Assembly (NCBI RefSeq): GCF_019396385.1
Contig: NZ_JAHKRN010000003.1
Coordinates: 186,001 to 250,000, forward strand
Reading direction: 5' to 3'
DNA: 64,000 nucleotides
Origin: Nonomuraea harbinensis
GTDB lineage: Bacteria > Actinomycetota > Actinomycetes > Streptosporangiales > Streptosporangiaceae
The position numbers and the translations under genes are program-made. Of this stretch, positions 46,207-55,100 are shown one piece after another. Within the stretch, counting starts at the first letter, position 1, and the number at the start of each line of letters is the position of its first letter. Below the pieces are notes generated by a model that saw only the letters and a list, made by a program, of their open reading frames with translations, was not told the DNA's origin and did no database searches.

Positions 46207-47082
46207 ATGCCGCTTACGCCCGCTGATGTGCGGAACAAGCAGTTCAGTACCACCCGGCTCCGACCGGGCTACGACGAGGAAGAGGTCGACGCCTTCCTCG
46301 ACGAAGTCGAGGCTGAGCTTGACCGCTTGATCCAAGAGAACGAAGAGCTGCGTGCCAAGCTTTCCGAGTGCATGCGCGGCAAAGTGCCTGGTGGCATGAA
46401 CATGCCCATGGCCTCCGCGCCCGTGCAGGAGCAGCCCAAGCCTGAGATGATGGCGCCGCCCCAGCCGGAGCCCATGCGCGCGCCGGAGCCGCCGCAGCAT
46501 CAGCAGCCGCAGCCGGTCCCGGTGGGCATGAACATGCCGCCCGCCGAAGACAACATGGACACCGCCGCCCGCGTGCTCGCCCTCGCCCAGCAGACGGCCG
46601 ACCAGGCGATCGCCGACGCCCGCCGGGAGGCGGACGAGACGGTGACCCGCGCCCGCCGCGAGGCCGACGAGATCCTCACCAAGGCCCGCCGCCAGGCCGA
46701 GCAGGTCATCGGCGACGCCCGCGCCCGCGCCGAGACGCTCGAGCGCGACGCCCAGGAGCGGCACCGCCAGGCGATGGGCTCCCTCGTCCAGACCCGCGAC
46801 GAGCTCGAGCGCAAGGTCGAGGAGCTGCGCAGCTTCGAGCGCGAGTACCGCAGCCGCCTCAAGCTCTACCTGGAGAACCAGCTCGCCGAGCTGAACGTCT
46901 CAGCGGAGGGCAGCGGCGGGTTCCCGGTCATGTCGGGCGGTCCCTCCGGCGCGCCGGCCATGTCGCACGCCGTGCCCCAGGGCGGTCAGCAGCCTCTGCC
47001 CGGCAACCCCAACCCGTTCGGCGGCGAGGCCCCGCAAGGCGCCTTCCCCGGCAGCGACGGCCCCCACAACGAGCGCCGGTAA
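46207..47082 (+). CDS. divIVA: Polar growth protein DivIVA (Wag31)
   Basis: A 291-aa coiled-coil scaffold of the hyphal tip. The conserved membrane-binding N-terminus reads LTPADVRNKQFSTTRLRPGYDEEEVDAFLDEVEAEL, a Pro/Gln/Met-rich linker follows, then a long coiled coil (about residues 115-225: ARREADETVTRARREADEIL with repeating heptads) and a Gly/Pro tail. DivIVA recruits the polar cell-wall machinery and is essential in actinomycetes. AAGGAG lies just before ATG 46207. Confidence 0.95.
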   Translation: MPLTPADVRNKQFSTTRLRPGYDEEEVDAFLDEVEAELDRLIQENEELRAKLSECMRGKVPGGMNMPMASAPVQEQPKPEMMAPPQPEPMRAPEPPQHQQPQPVPVGMNMPPAEDNMDTAARVLALAQQTADQAIADARREADETVTRARREADEILTKARRQAEQVIGDARARAETLERDAQERHRQAMGSLVQTRDELERKVEELRSFEREYRSRLKLYLENQLAELNVSAEGSGGFPVMSGGPSGAPAMSHAVPQGGQQPLPGNPNPFGGEAPQGAFPGSDGPHNERR

Positions 47083-47128
47083 GGTGTAGCGGGTCACACC
47101 AAGGACCCGTCACTCGAAAGAGCCCCTA

Positions 47129-49108
47129 GTGATCCTTATCAGTGCTGGTTTGGTGCTCGCGGCAGTGATTCTGCTGATCGCGGGCTTCGTACTGGCAAAG
47201 CCGTTCCTGATCATGTGGTCCATCGTGGTCAGCGTGCTGTCCGCGCTGTTCCTCGTGATCGGAGCGCTGCTGCGGCGTCACGAGCTGTTTCCCGGTGGTG
47301 GGCAGGCCGCGATGCCGGCCACCCCTCCTCCGCCGGCAGGGCTCGTGCCTCCTGGCGTCCCGCCGTACGCCCAGACCGGCCCCATGGGCGCGCCGCCGTC
47401 CCGTCCGCAGCCCTACCCGCGGACGGCGACCGTGCCGTCGCCCGCGCCCGGCGTCCCCACGCCGCACCGGCCCGCGGCCGGGGGGATCTCCCCCGACGCG
47501 ATCGTGCTGGTGATCCCCGGGCGCAAGCGATACCACGTCCGAGGCTGCCGCCAGCTGGCCGGGCGGGATCACGAGGAGCTCACCTACGAGGAGGCTCGCG
47601 AAGAGGGCTTCACGCCCTGCACCGCCTGCCTGCCCGACGCCGCGCTCGGCGGGCGGCAACTGCCCCCCGCCGACGACTCGGCGCCCGCGGTCCCCGCTGA
47701 GAGCCTCGCAGACCCCTCCGAGCCGACCCGTGACCTCCGGCCGCCGGTGCTTCCGCCGGAGCCCGCCACCCCCGCTCAGGAGTCCGCCGCGTCGCCCGCC
47801 GAAGCGGGCTGGTTCGGCCGCACCACCGAGGACGCGCCGCCGCCCGCGGGCAAGGGCGAACCGTCCGCCGCCGCGCCGGAGCCCGAGGGTTCCCGTCCCG
47901 GCGCCCCCACCGCCGAGCAGACCCGCCCCGTCCAGCAGCGCGGCCGCCCGTCCGAGGGCCGTCCGTCTGGTCCGTCCGCGGAGAGCCGCTCGTTCGAGGG
48001 TCGTCCTTCTGGTCCGTCTGCGGAGAGCCGCTCGTCCAGGCAGGACCGTCCGGAGCGCGACGACCCGGAGCCCGGGCGCGGTTCCCGGTCCCCGCACGAG
48101 CCGGGTCGTCCGGCGTCGGGATCCGGCTCCTCGCCGCAAGGGCCCGGTCGTGGTACCCAGAGTGCGGGCCGGTCGTCCCAGGAGCAGGGCAAGCGTCCGT
48201 ACGCGACTTCCGCGCAGGCGGACGAGCCGGACTCCGGGCCTGACACCCGCCCGCAACCCCGCGTGACCGCCGCCGGCACGCCGGTGCCTCCCGCGCCCGC
48301 GTCGGGTTCCCGTGAGGGCTCGGGTGACCGGCCCGCACAGGGGAAGCCCTCCGGTACGGGGGATCCCGCCACAGGCGGTACCCCGTCGGGGAGAGGGGAC
48401 CAGGCTACGCCCCGTAAGGAGAAGTCCGGGAGCGGTGGCTCTGTGAAGGGTGATCGGGCTGCGTCTGCTAAGTCCGGGAGCGGTGCCTCGTCTGTGACCG
48501 GTGCCGGCCGGGATGATCGGGCCGAGTCTCGGGAGAAGAAGCCTGGTGCCTCGGCTGTGGGTGGTTCCGCCAAGGGTGATCGGGGGGCGTCTCGGGACGA
48601 CGCGGGTGAGAAGGGCGTGTCACGTGAGAAGGGCGGAGGCGACTCGTCCGTAGCGGGTTCCTCCGAGGGGGAGTCGGCTTCCGCGACGGAGAAGACTGTC
48701 AGGACGCGTTCCCTGTTCGAGGCCGCGTCCCCGGCTGGGGCGCAGCGGCCGCCGTCGTCGGCCGAGTCCGCCAAGGCTCAGGGGCCGTTGCCCAAGGGCG
48801 CCGCTTCTCGTGACACCCGTCCGTCCGAAGACAAGGCGGAGAACGGCAGGACCGCGCCAGGTGACAGTTCGGACGCCGACGATGCGCGCGACCAAGAGCC
48901 TGCCGAGGCGGCGAACGGTGACAGCGGGGCCAAGGGGTCCGGCACGGTCAAGGTCATCGTCGGCACCCGTCGCTACCACAGCACCGCCTGCCCGCTGATC
49001 AAGGGGGCGGGTGACTCGGGTGTGGAGACCATGACCCGCAACCAGGCGGAGGCGGCGGGTCTGACCCCCTGCTCCGTCTGCCAGCACGCTCACGAGACCG
49101 TCAGCTGA
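47129..49108 (+). CDS. Membrane protein with two HxxxC/CxxC metal-site motifs and a long disordered linker
   Basis: A 659-aa protein of unknown function 46 nt after divIVA. Two N-terminal helices (VLAAVILLIAGFVLA and LIMWSIVVSVLSALFLVIGALL) form a hairpin, so the rest is probably cytosolic. Motif 1 is RYHVRGC...FTPCTAC with His136, Cys140, Cys164 and Cys167; motif 2 at the extreme C-terminus is RYHSTAC...LTPCSVC with His617, Cys621, Cys648 and Cys651. Both resemble the Ada-type/YHxxxC zinc site with the same preceding strand (VLVIPGRK, VKVIVGTR). About 440 residues of Ser/Gly/Pro-rich linker lie between. The name is descriptive; a zinc-dependent binding role near the division/tip site is inference. 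Confidence 0.8.
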   Translation: MILISAGLVLAAVILLIAGFVLAKPFLIMWSIVVSVLSALFLVIGALLRRHELFPGGGQAAMPATPPPPAGLVPPGVPPYAQTGPMGAPPSRPQPYPRTATVPSPAPGVPTPHRPAAGGISPDAIVLVIPGRKRYHVRGCRQLAGRDHEELTYEEAREEGFTPCTACLPDAALGGRQLPPADDSAPAVPAESLADPSEPTRDLRPPVLPPEPATPAQESAASPAEAGWFGRTTEDAPPPAGKGEPSAAAPEPEGSRPGAPTAEQTRPVQQRGRPSEGRPSGPSAESRSFEGRPSGPSAESRSSRQDRPERDDPEPGRGSRSPHEPGRPASGSGSSPQGPGRGTQSAGRSSQEQGKRPYATSAQADEPDSGPDTRPQPRVTAAGTPVPPAPASGSREGSGDRPAQGKPSGTGDPATGGTPSGRGDQATPRKEKSGSGGSVKGDRAASAKSGSGASSVTGAGRDDRAESREKKPGASAVGGSAKGDRGASRDDAGEKGVSREKGGGDSSVAGSSEGESASATEKTVRTRSLFEAASPAGAQRPPSSAESAKAQGPLPKGAASRDTRPSEDKAENGRTAPGDSSDADDARDQEPAEAANGDSGAKGSGTVKVIVGTRRYHSTACPLIKGAGDSGVETMTRNQAEAAGLTPCSVCQHAHETVS

Positions 49109-49246
49109 CCGTAGGTCATCCCCGCGACAACGTCCGGACCGCTCCGACGGGGTGCCCCAGAGTGAGTCGGGGCGTTGTCCGCGCAGTGCCCGTGTCGGGG
49201 GAGTCCGGACGGCGCGGCGCTGTGCGGGCCTTGAACTGGCAGAGCC

Positions 49247-49350
49247 GATCCTGCGGGACCGGTCGGCTGGGGGGTGATCCTGCGGGACAGGTTGGCTCGG
49301 GGGTGATCTTGCGGGACTCGTCGGGTCAGGGGATGATCTTGCGGGTGCGG
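49247..49350. repeat. Tandem 29-30 bp repeat spanning a stop codon
   Basis: Three full copies begin GATC(C/T)TGCGGGAC at 49247, 49276 and 49305, and a fourth partial copy (49335-49350) is coding: it specifies the last residues (RKII) of the minus-strand SDR gene, whose stop is at 49326-49328. The 3' end of that gene has therefore been reiterated downstream. Confidence 0.85.
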
Positions 49351-50387
49351 AGGTCGGTGAGGATGTCGAGGAACATCTTCTCCGTGTCGACGAACTCGTG
49401 GAAGCCGAAGCGGCGGGCCTTGGAGCCGTCGGCGATCACGTCGTAGTCCCAGGAGAAGACGGCGTCGCCGAACGCCCACGACGACACCTCCTCGTAGGAG
49501 TGCGGTTCGAGCCCGTACTTCCCGGTCATCTCACGCCAGAGCGGCTCCTTGTCCGCCATGACCACCTGGAGTGACATGGGCAGCGGATCGGCCACCTCCA
49601 GGTCGAAGAAGCGGGCGATCTTCGGCCACATCTCGTTCCAGCGGAAGAGGTCGCCGTTGTTGATGTTGAACGCCTGGTTGGCGCAGCGCGGGTCCGTCGC
49701 CGCCCAGACGGTGGCCTTGGCCAGCAGGCCGGCGTCGGTCATCTCCAGCAGCTTGTCGTAGGCGCCCGGGCGGCCGGGGAAGCGCAGGGGCAGGCCGAGT
49801 TCCTTGGAGACGGCCGCGTAGACGGCGATCACCATGGCCAGGTTCATCGGGTTGCCCAGGGCGAATCCGCACACGACCGACGGGCGGAGGGCGCTCCACG
49901 TCCAGCCCGCCCCTCGCTGCCGCCTCTCCAGGAACGCCTGCTGGTCGACGTTGAACTCCGGCGGCATGTGGCCCGGGTCGGACTCGCGGGCCGGGGTCTT
50001 GAAGGGACCCAGGTGCGCCCCGTACACCTTGTAGCCCTGCATGAGGCTGACATGGGTCAGACCGGGCGCCACCGGCTCGATCGCGTCGACCACGTTGACC
50101 AGCATCGCCAGGTTGGGCGGCACGAGCTCGGCCCACGTCGGGCGGTCCTGGTAGGCGGCGTAGAAGACGTGGGTCACCTCGGTGAGCCCGCTGAGCTTCT
50201 TGGCGGTGTCGTCCCGGTCGAGCAGGTCGACGGACACCTGGCGGACCCGGCCGGTGGTCTCGCCGCCGCGACGCGAGAGCCCGATCACCTCCCAGTCGCC
50301 GAGGGCGTCGAGATGCTGTACCAGGTTGCGGCCGATCACCCCTTGGGCGCCGACGACGAGGGCGACCTTCCGCTGGACGCTGTTCAT
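49326..50387 (-). CDS. SDR-family reductase, PRISE (progesterone 5-beta-reductase/iridoid synthase)-like
   Basis: A 353-aa extended short-chain dehydrogenase. The NAD(P) loop is VVGAQGVIGRNL; the motif MQGYKVYGAHLGPF resembles the Lys-x-x-Tyr PRISE signature (TGxKHYxGPF) rather than the classic YxxxK. Other matches: NVVDAIEP, WTWSALRPSVVCGFALGN, and NINNGDLFRWNEMWPKIA. PRISE enzymes reduce enones such as steroids or 8-oxogeranial; bacterial substrates are mostly unknown. It is divergent from a LysR gene, a likely regulator. Its C-terminal codons lie in a tandem repeat. Confidence 0.85.
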   Translation of the reverse strand: MNSVQRKVALVVGAQGVIGRNLVQHLDALGDWEVIGLSRRGGETTGRVRQVSVDLLDRDDTAKKLSGLTEVTHVFYAAYQDRPTWAELVPPNLAMLVNVVDAIEPVAPGLTHVSLMQGYKVYGAHLGPFKTPARESDPGHMPPEFNVDQQAFLERRQRGAGWTWSALRPSVVCGFALGNPMNLAMVIAVYAAVSKELGLPLRFPGRPGAYDKLLEMTDAGLLAKATVWAATDPRCANQAFNINNGDLFRWNEMWPKIARFFDLEVADPLPMSLQVVMADKEPLWREMTGKYGLEPHSYEEVSSWAFGDAVFSWDYDVIADGSKARRFGFHEFVDTEKMFLDILTDLRTRKIIP

Positions 50388-50449
50388 CTTTTCTCCTCTT
50401 CATGATGGTGTCGCCGCCCTTGGCGGCCTTTCGGAGCAGCGGCCCCAGG

Positions 50450-50488
50450 CCGTGCTCGCGCTGGGTGTGAGCCGGCCGCCGCGTCGGT
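50450..50488. repeat. Second copy of the 39-nt dispersed repeat
   Basis: Matches 17861-17899 at 37 of 39 positions (both differences are C versus T). It lies in the SDR-LysR divergent gap, and the match ends where flanking sequence differs completely, so it is a discrete element. Confidence 0.7.
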
Positions 50489-50540
50489 GCCGTCATGGGC
50501 CCATTCCGCCTGTCCGGTACAAGTCTGGGGCGAGTGTCCT

Positions 50541-50566
50541 CTATAGGGCCAACTCATAGTTTCTAT
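50541..50566. promoter_or_regulatory. LysR-type operator candidate
   Basis: CTATAG (50541-50546) and ATAG-TTT-CTAT (50556-50566) are short inverted repeats in the SDR-LysR divergent gap, close to the LysR start (50587). LysR regulators typically bind such paired dyads (T-N11-A type) to control a divergent gene and themselves. Confidence 0.5.
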
Positions 50567-50586
50567 CGTCCTGATAAGTTCTGTGC

Positions 50587-51483
50587 ATGATCAGCTTGCG
50601 GCAACTCGAATACCTGGTCACGGTCGTGGACGAAGGGTCCTTCACCCGCGCCGCCGAGCTCCTGCACGTCACGCAGCCCGCCCTGTCCCACCAGGTGCAG
50701 GCGCTGGAGCGGGCGATCGGGGCCGCGTTGCTCGAAAGGTCGCCGCGCGGCGTCACCCTCACCCCGGCCGGGCGGGCCATGCTGCCCCACGCGCGGGCCG
50801 CGCTGGCGGACGCGGCCGGTGCGGTGTCCGCGGTGCGCCGGGCCGCCGGGCTCAGCGGGGGTGAGTTGCGGCTGGCGGCCGTCTACTCGGTCAGCCTGGG
50901 CGTGCTGCCCGCCGCGCTGCGGGTCTGGAGCCGCCGCCATCCGGGCGTCGACGTGCGGCTGTTCGAGCACCGGCACGCCGACGAGCTCGCCCAGGCGATG
51001 GCCGGCGGGCAGGCCGACCTGGCCATCGGCCCCCGCCCGCACGGCTGGTCCGGGCCGGTGCAGACCCTCGGCGAGGAGGAGTTCGTCATCGCCGTCTCGC
51101 GGGACGACCCGCTGGCCGGCCGGCAGGCGGCCGAGGCCCGCCTGGAGGAGTTGCGGGAGCGGCGCTGGGTCCACTACGCGCCCGGCAACGGCCTCGCCGA
51201 CATCCTCGACCGCGCCTGCGCCGCGGCGGGTTTCCAGCCGAAGATCGCCGTCAGGGCCGAGCAGACGGCGTCCGCGCCGATCCTGGCCGCCGCGGGGCTC
51301 GGGCCCGCGCTGATCCCCGCCAATGTGGTGCCGGCCGGCTACGACGGCCACACGCTCAAGCCGGTGCCCGGGGTGACCCGCGAGCTCACCGCCTACACCC
51401 GCGCCGCTCCCGACGCCCTCAGCGCCGCCTTCCTCGACCTGCTGCTCGACACCACGCGCGAGCGGCTGGCCCGCCCCTGGTAG
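50587..51483 (+). CDS. LysR-family transcriptional regulator
   Basis: A 298-aa regulator. The N-terminal winged helix-turn-helix is canonical (LRQLEYLVTVVDEGSFTRAAELLHVTQPALSHQVQALE), followed by a two-lobe effector domain. The gene is divergent from the SDR reductase with operator-like dyads between, so it most likely controls that gene. The effector is unknown. Confidence 0.93.
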   Translation: MISLRQLEYLVTVVDEGSFTRAAELLHVTQPALSHQVQALERAIGAALLERSPRGVTLTPAGRAMLPHARAALADAAGAVSAVRRAAGLSGGELRLAAVYSVSLGVLPAALRVWSRRHPGVDVRLFEHRHADELAQAMAGGQADLAIGPRPHGWSGPVQTLGEEEFVIAVSRDDPLAGRQAAEARLEELRERRWVHYAPGNGLADILDRACAAAGFQPKIAVRAEQTASAPILAAAGLGPALIPANVVPAGYDGHTLKPVPGVTRELTAYTRAAPDALSAAFLDLLLDTTRERLARPW

Positions 51484-51523
51484 CGGACGCGCGACCAGGG
51501 TGAAAGGGCGGCAGGATGGGTCG

Positions 51524-52147
51524 ATGAGGATCACCAAGTACGGTCACGCCTGCGTACGGCTGGAGAAGGGCTCCCGGGCCCTGGTCATCGACCCGGGGGT
51601 GATGACGCCCGAGCCCGAGGCGCTGGAGGGCGCCGAGGCGGTGCTGATCACGCACGAGCACTTCGACCATTTCGCCCCCGAGCGGCTGCGTGAGCGTCCC
51701 GACCTGCCCGTGTACACCTGTCCGGGGGTGGCGCGGCACCTGACGGAGCTCGGCGACCGGGTGCGGGTGGTGAAGGACGGCGACGTGCTGGACGTGGCCG
51801 GGTTCCGGGTGGCGGTCCTGGGGGAGAAGCACCACGTCAGCCATCCCGACGTGCCGCCGGTCGACAACGTGGGGTTCCTGGTCGACGGGGAGGTGTTCCA
51901 CCCGGGCGACGCGCTGACCGTCGTGGAGGTGCCGACGCTGCTGGTGCCGGGCCAGGCACCGTGGATGACGGTGCCCGACCTGATCCGCTACCTGCGGGCG
52001 GTACGGCCGCGGCGCGCGTACGCGATCCACGACGGGCTGCTCAACGAGTGGGGGCTCAAGGTCCTCGACGGCGTGCTCGCCGGCGAGGGTGAGCGGGCCG
52101 CCGCCGAGTTCCGGCGGCTGCCCGTCGGCGGCTCCGCCGAGGTTTGA
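51524..52147 (+). CDS. MBL-fold metallo-hydrolase, UlaG-like
   Basis: A 207-aa metallo-beta-lactamase-fold protein. The metal motif is LITHEHFDHF (about residues 51-60), with later ligand histidines probably in GEKHHVSHP and the Asp in FHPGDAL, then AIHDGLLN near the end. It resembles the short L-ascorbate-6-phosphate lactonase-like group common in bacteria, with broad unknown substrates. ATG 51524 follows AGGATGGG. It is convergent to ileS with a strong hairpin between. Confidence 0.87.
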   Translation: MRITKYGHACVRLEKGSRALVIDPGVMTPEPEALEGAEAVLITHEHFDHFAPERLRERPDLPVYTCPGVARHLTELGDRVRVVKDGDVLDVAGFRVAVLGEKHHVSHPDVPPVDNVGFLVDGEVFHPGDALTVVEVPTLLVPGQAPWMTVPDLIRYLRAVRPRRAYAIHDGLLNEWGLKVLDGVLAGEGERAAAEFRRLPVGGSAEV

Positions 52148-52152
52148 CGCGC

Positions 52153-52181
52153 CCGGCGGGGAAGGACACCTTCCCCGCCGG
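52153..52181. terminator. Bidirectional terminator between the MBL gene and ileS
   Basis: CCGGCGGGGAAGG (52153-52165) and CCTTCCCCGCCGG (52169-52181) pair perfectly over 13 bp with a 3-nt ACA loop. It lies between two convergent genes and is the strongest hairpin seen in the window. Confidence 0.85.
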
Positions 52182-52197
52182 ACTGGGTCCTGCACCG

Positions 52198-55100
52198 TCA
52201 GGCGCGGCGGAGCCGGAAGGTGAGGCCGAGATCGGCGTCGGTGTGTTCCGGGAGGCCCGGCTCGTCGCCTTCCGTCACCGACGTGGCCAGCACCTCGTCG
52301 GCGACCACCTGGGCGCCCGCGCGCAGCGCCTCGGCCAGGTCGGGGTCGGACGAGCGCCACCAGAGGGAGATCCGGTCGGTGATCGACAGGCCCGTCGCCT
52401 TGCGGGCCTCCTGCACCAGGCGGATCACCTCGCGCAGCAGCCCGGCCCGGCGCAGCTCGTCGGTCAGCTCCAGGTCGAGCGCCACCGTCTCGCCAGTGCC
52501 GGTGTCGAACGCGCCGGTCTCCACCGCCCAGCCGGAGCGCGGCTGCTCGGTGACGATCACCTCGTCGGGGCCGAGCGTCACCTCGCCCAGCTCGCCCGCC
52601 GCCAGCGTCACGGTCGCGCCGGAGCGGAGCGTGCGCGCCACCGACGCGGCGTCGGCGGCGCCGACCGCGGCGGCCACCAGCTTGGTCCGCGACCCGAACC
52701 GCTTGCCCAGCGCCCGGAAGTTCGGCTTGACCGTGTAGGAGACCAGGTCGGCGCTGAAGCCCGACATGTCCTCCAGCGCCTGGACGTTCAGCTCGTCCGC
52801 GACCAGGCCGCGCAGCTCGCCCGGCAGCGCCGGCCAGCCGTGCGCCCCCACCAGGGCGCGGCGCAGCGGCTGGCGGGTCTTCACGCCGGAGGAGGCGCGG
52901 GCCGAGCGGCCCAGCTCCACCAGCCGCCGCACCAGCGCCATCTGCTCCGACAGCGCCGGGTTCAGCAGCTCCTCGCGCACCGCCGGCCAGGAGGTCAGGT
53001 GGACCGAGGACGGCTGGTCCTCGGCGCGCAGGACGTCCCACAGGTAGTCGGTGACGAACGGCGTGAGCGGCGACATCAGCCGGGTGACCGTCTCCAGGCA
53101 CTCGTACAGGGTGGCGAAGGCCTCCCGCGACCCCTGCCAGAACCGGCGGCGCGAGCGGCGCACGTACCAGTTGGACAGGTCGTCCAGGAAGTCGGCCAGC
53201 CTGCGCCCGGCCCGCTGCGTGTCGTACACGTCGAGCGCGGCCGTCACCTCGGCGACCGTGCGGTGCAGCTCGGCCAGCGCCCACCGGTCGAGCAGCGGCC
53301 GCTCGGCCGCGGGCGGCGCCGAGGCCAGATCGGCCGGCGACCACTCCTCGGCGTTGGCGTAGAGCGTGAAGAAGGAGGCGGTGTTCCAGTAGGTCAGCAG
53401 GACCTTGCGGACGATCTCCTCCAGCGCGCCGTGCCCCACCCGGCGGGCCGACCAGGGCGAGCCCGCGCAGGCCATGAACCAGCGCAGCGCGTCGGCGCCG
53501 TGCTGGTCCATCAGCGGCATCGGCTCCAGCACGTTGCCCAGGTGCTTGCTCATCTTGCGGCCGTCCTCGGCCAGGATGAGCCCGAGGCAGAGCACGTTCT
53601 CGTACGAGGACTGCCCGAACACGAGCGTGCCCACGGCCATCAGCGAGTAGAACCACCCGCGCGTCTGGTCGGTCGCCTCGCAGATGAACTGCGCCGGGTA
53701 GACGCCCTCGGGCTTGCCCGCCTCGCCCCACTGGGCGAACGGCATGGAGCCCGAGTCGTACCAGGCGTCGATCACGTCGGGCACCCGGCGTGCCTCGGCC
53801 GAGCAGGACGGGCAGGGGAAGGTCACGTCGTCGACGAACGGCCGGTGCGGGTCGAGCGACGAGAGGTTCCGGCCCGCCAGCTCGCCCAGCTCCGCCAGCG
53901 AGCCGACGCAGGTCACGTGGGACTCGTCGGCCGAGCAGACCCAGAGCGGCAGCGGCGTGCCCCAGTAGCGGGAGCGCGACAGCGACCAGTCGACGTTGTT
54001 GCGCAGCCACTCGCCGTAGCGGCCCCACTTGATCGTGTCGGGGAACCAGTTGGTCCTGGAGTTCTCCTCCAGCATCTGGTCCTTGACCGCGGTGGTGCGG
54101 ATGTACCACGACGGCAGCGCGTAGTAGAGCAGCGGCGTGTGGCAGCGCCAGCAGTGGGGGTAGCTGTGGTCGAAGTGGCCGCCGCGGAACAGCAGCCCGC
54201 GCTCGCGCAGGTCGTCGGTGAGCCGCTCGTCGGCGTCCTTGAAGAACACCCCGCCCACCATGGGCACGTCGTCCAGGAAACGCCCGTCGGGGCCGATCGG
54301 GTTGACCACCGGCATCGCGTACTTCTTGGTCACCGCCAGGTCGTCGGCGCCGAACGCGGGCGCCTGGTGGACCAGGCCGGTGCCGTCCTCGACGGTCACG
54401 TAGTCGCCGAGCACCACGTAGTGGGCGCCGGGGATGTCGACCAGCTCGAACGGGCGCTCGTACGGGGTGCGCTCCAGCTCGCGGCCGGTGAAGCGGGCCA
54501 CCTCGGTGACGTCGTCGCCCAGCACCGCGGCCAGCAGCGGCTCGGCCACCACCAGCACCTCGCCGTCGCCGGTGCGGGCGGCGACGTAGGTCACGTCGGG
54601 GTGGACCGCCACGGCCGTGTTGGACACCAGCGTCCACGGCGTGGTCGTCCAGATGAGCAGCTTGGCGCCCAGCTCGGCCAGCGGCCCTGAGGTGACCGGC
54701 ATCCGCACGAACACCGACGGGCTGGTCACGGTCTCGTAGCCGCCCGGCTGGCCCAGCTCGTGGTCGGACAGGCCGGTGCCGCAGCGCGGGCAGTAGGGGG
54801 TGATCCGGAAGTCGCGGAACAGCAGCCCCTTGTCGAAGATGACCTTCAGCGACCACCAGACGGCCTCGACGTAGTCGGGGTCCATCGTCCGGTAAGCGGT
54901 CGACAGGTCGATCCAGTAGCCCATCCGCTCGGTGAGCTGCTCGAACGCGTCGACGTGCCGCAGCACGGACTCGCGGCAGCGGGCGTTGAACTCGGCGATG
55001 CCGTAGGACTCGATGTCACGCTTCCCGGAGAGGCCGAGCTCCTTCTCCACGCCGACCTCGACCGGCAGGCCGTGGCAGTCCCAGCCGGCCTTGCGCGGCA

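Noticed and set aside
49247..49350. Possible CRISPR array
   Set aside because: The repeats are back to back with no unique spacers, and no cas genes are nearby.
51419..54856. 1145-residue open frame in another minus-strand frame across ileS
   Set aside because: It is a low-complexity Arg/Ala/Gly shadow of the isoleucyl-tRNA synthetase gene, which has all family motifs.
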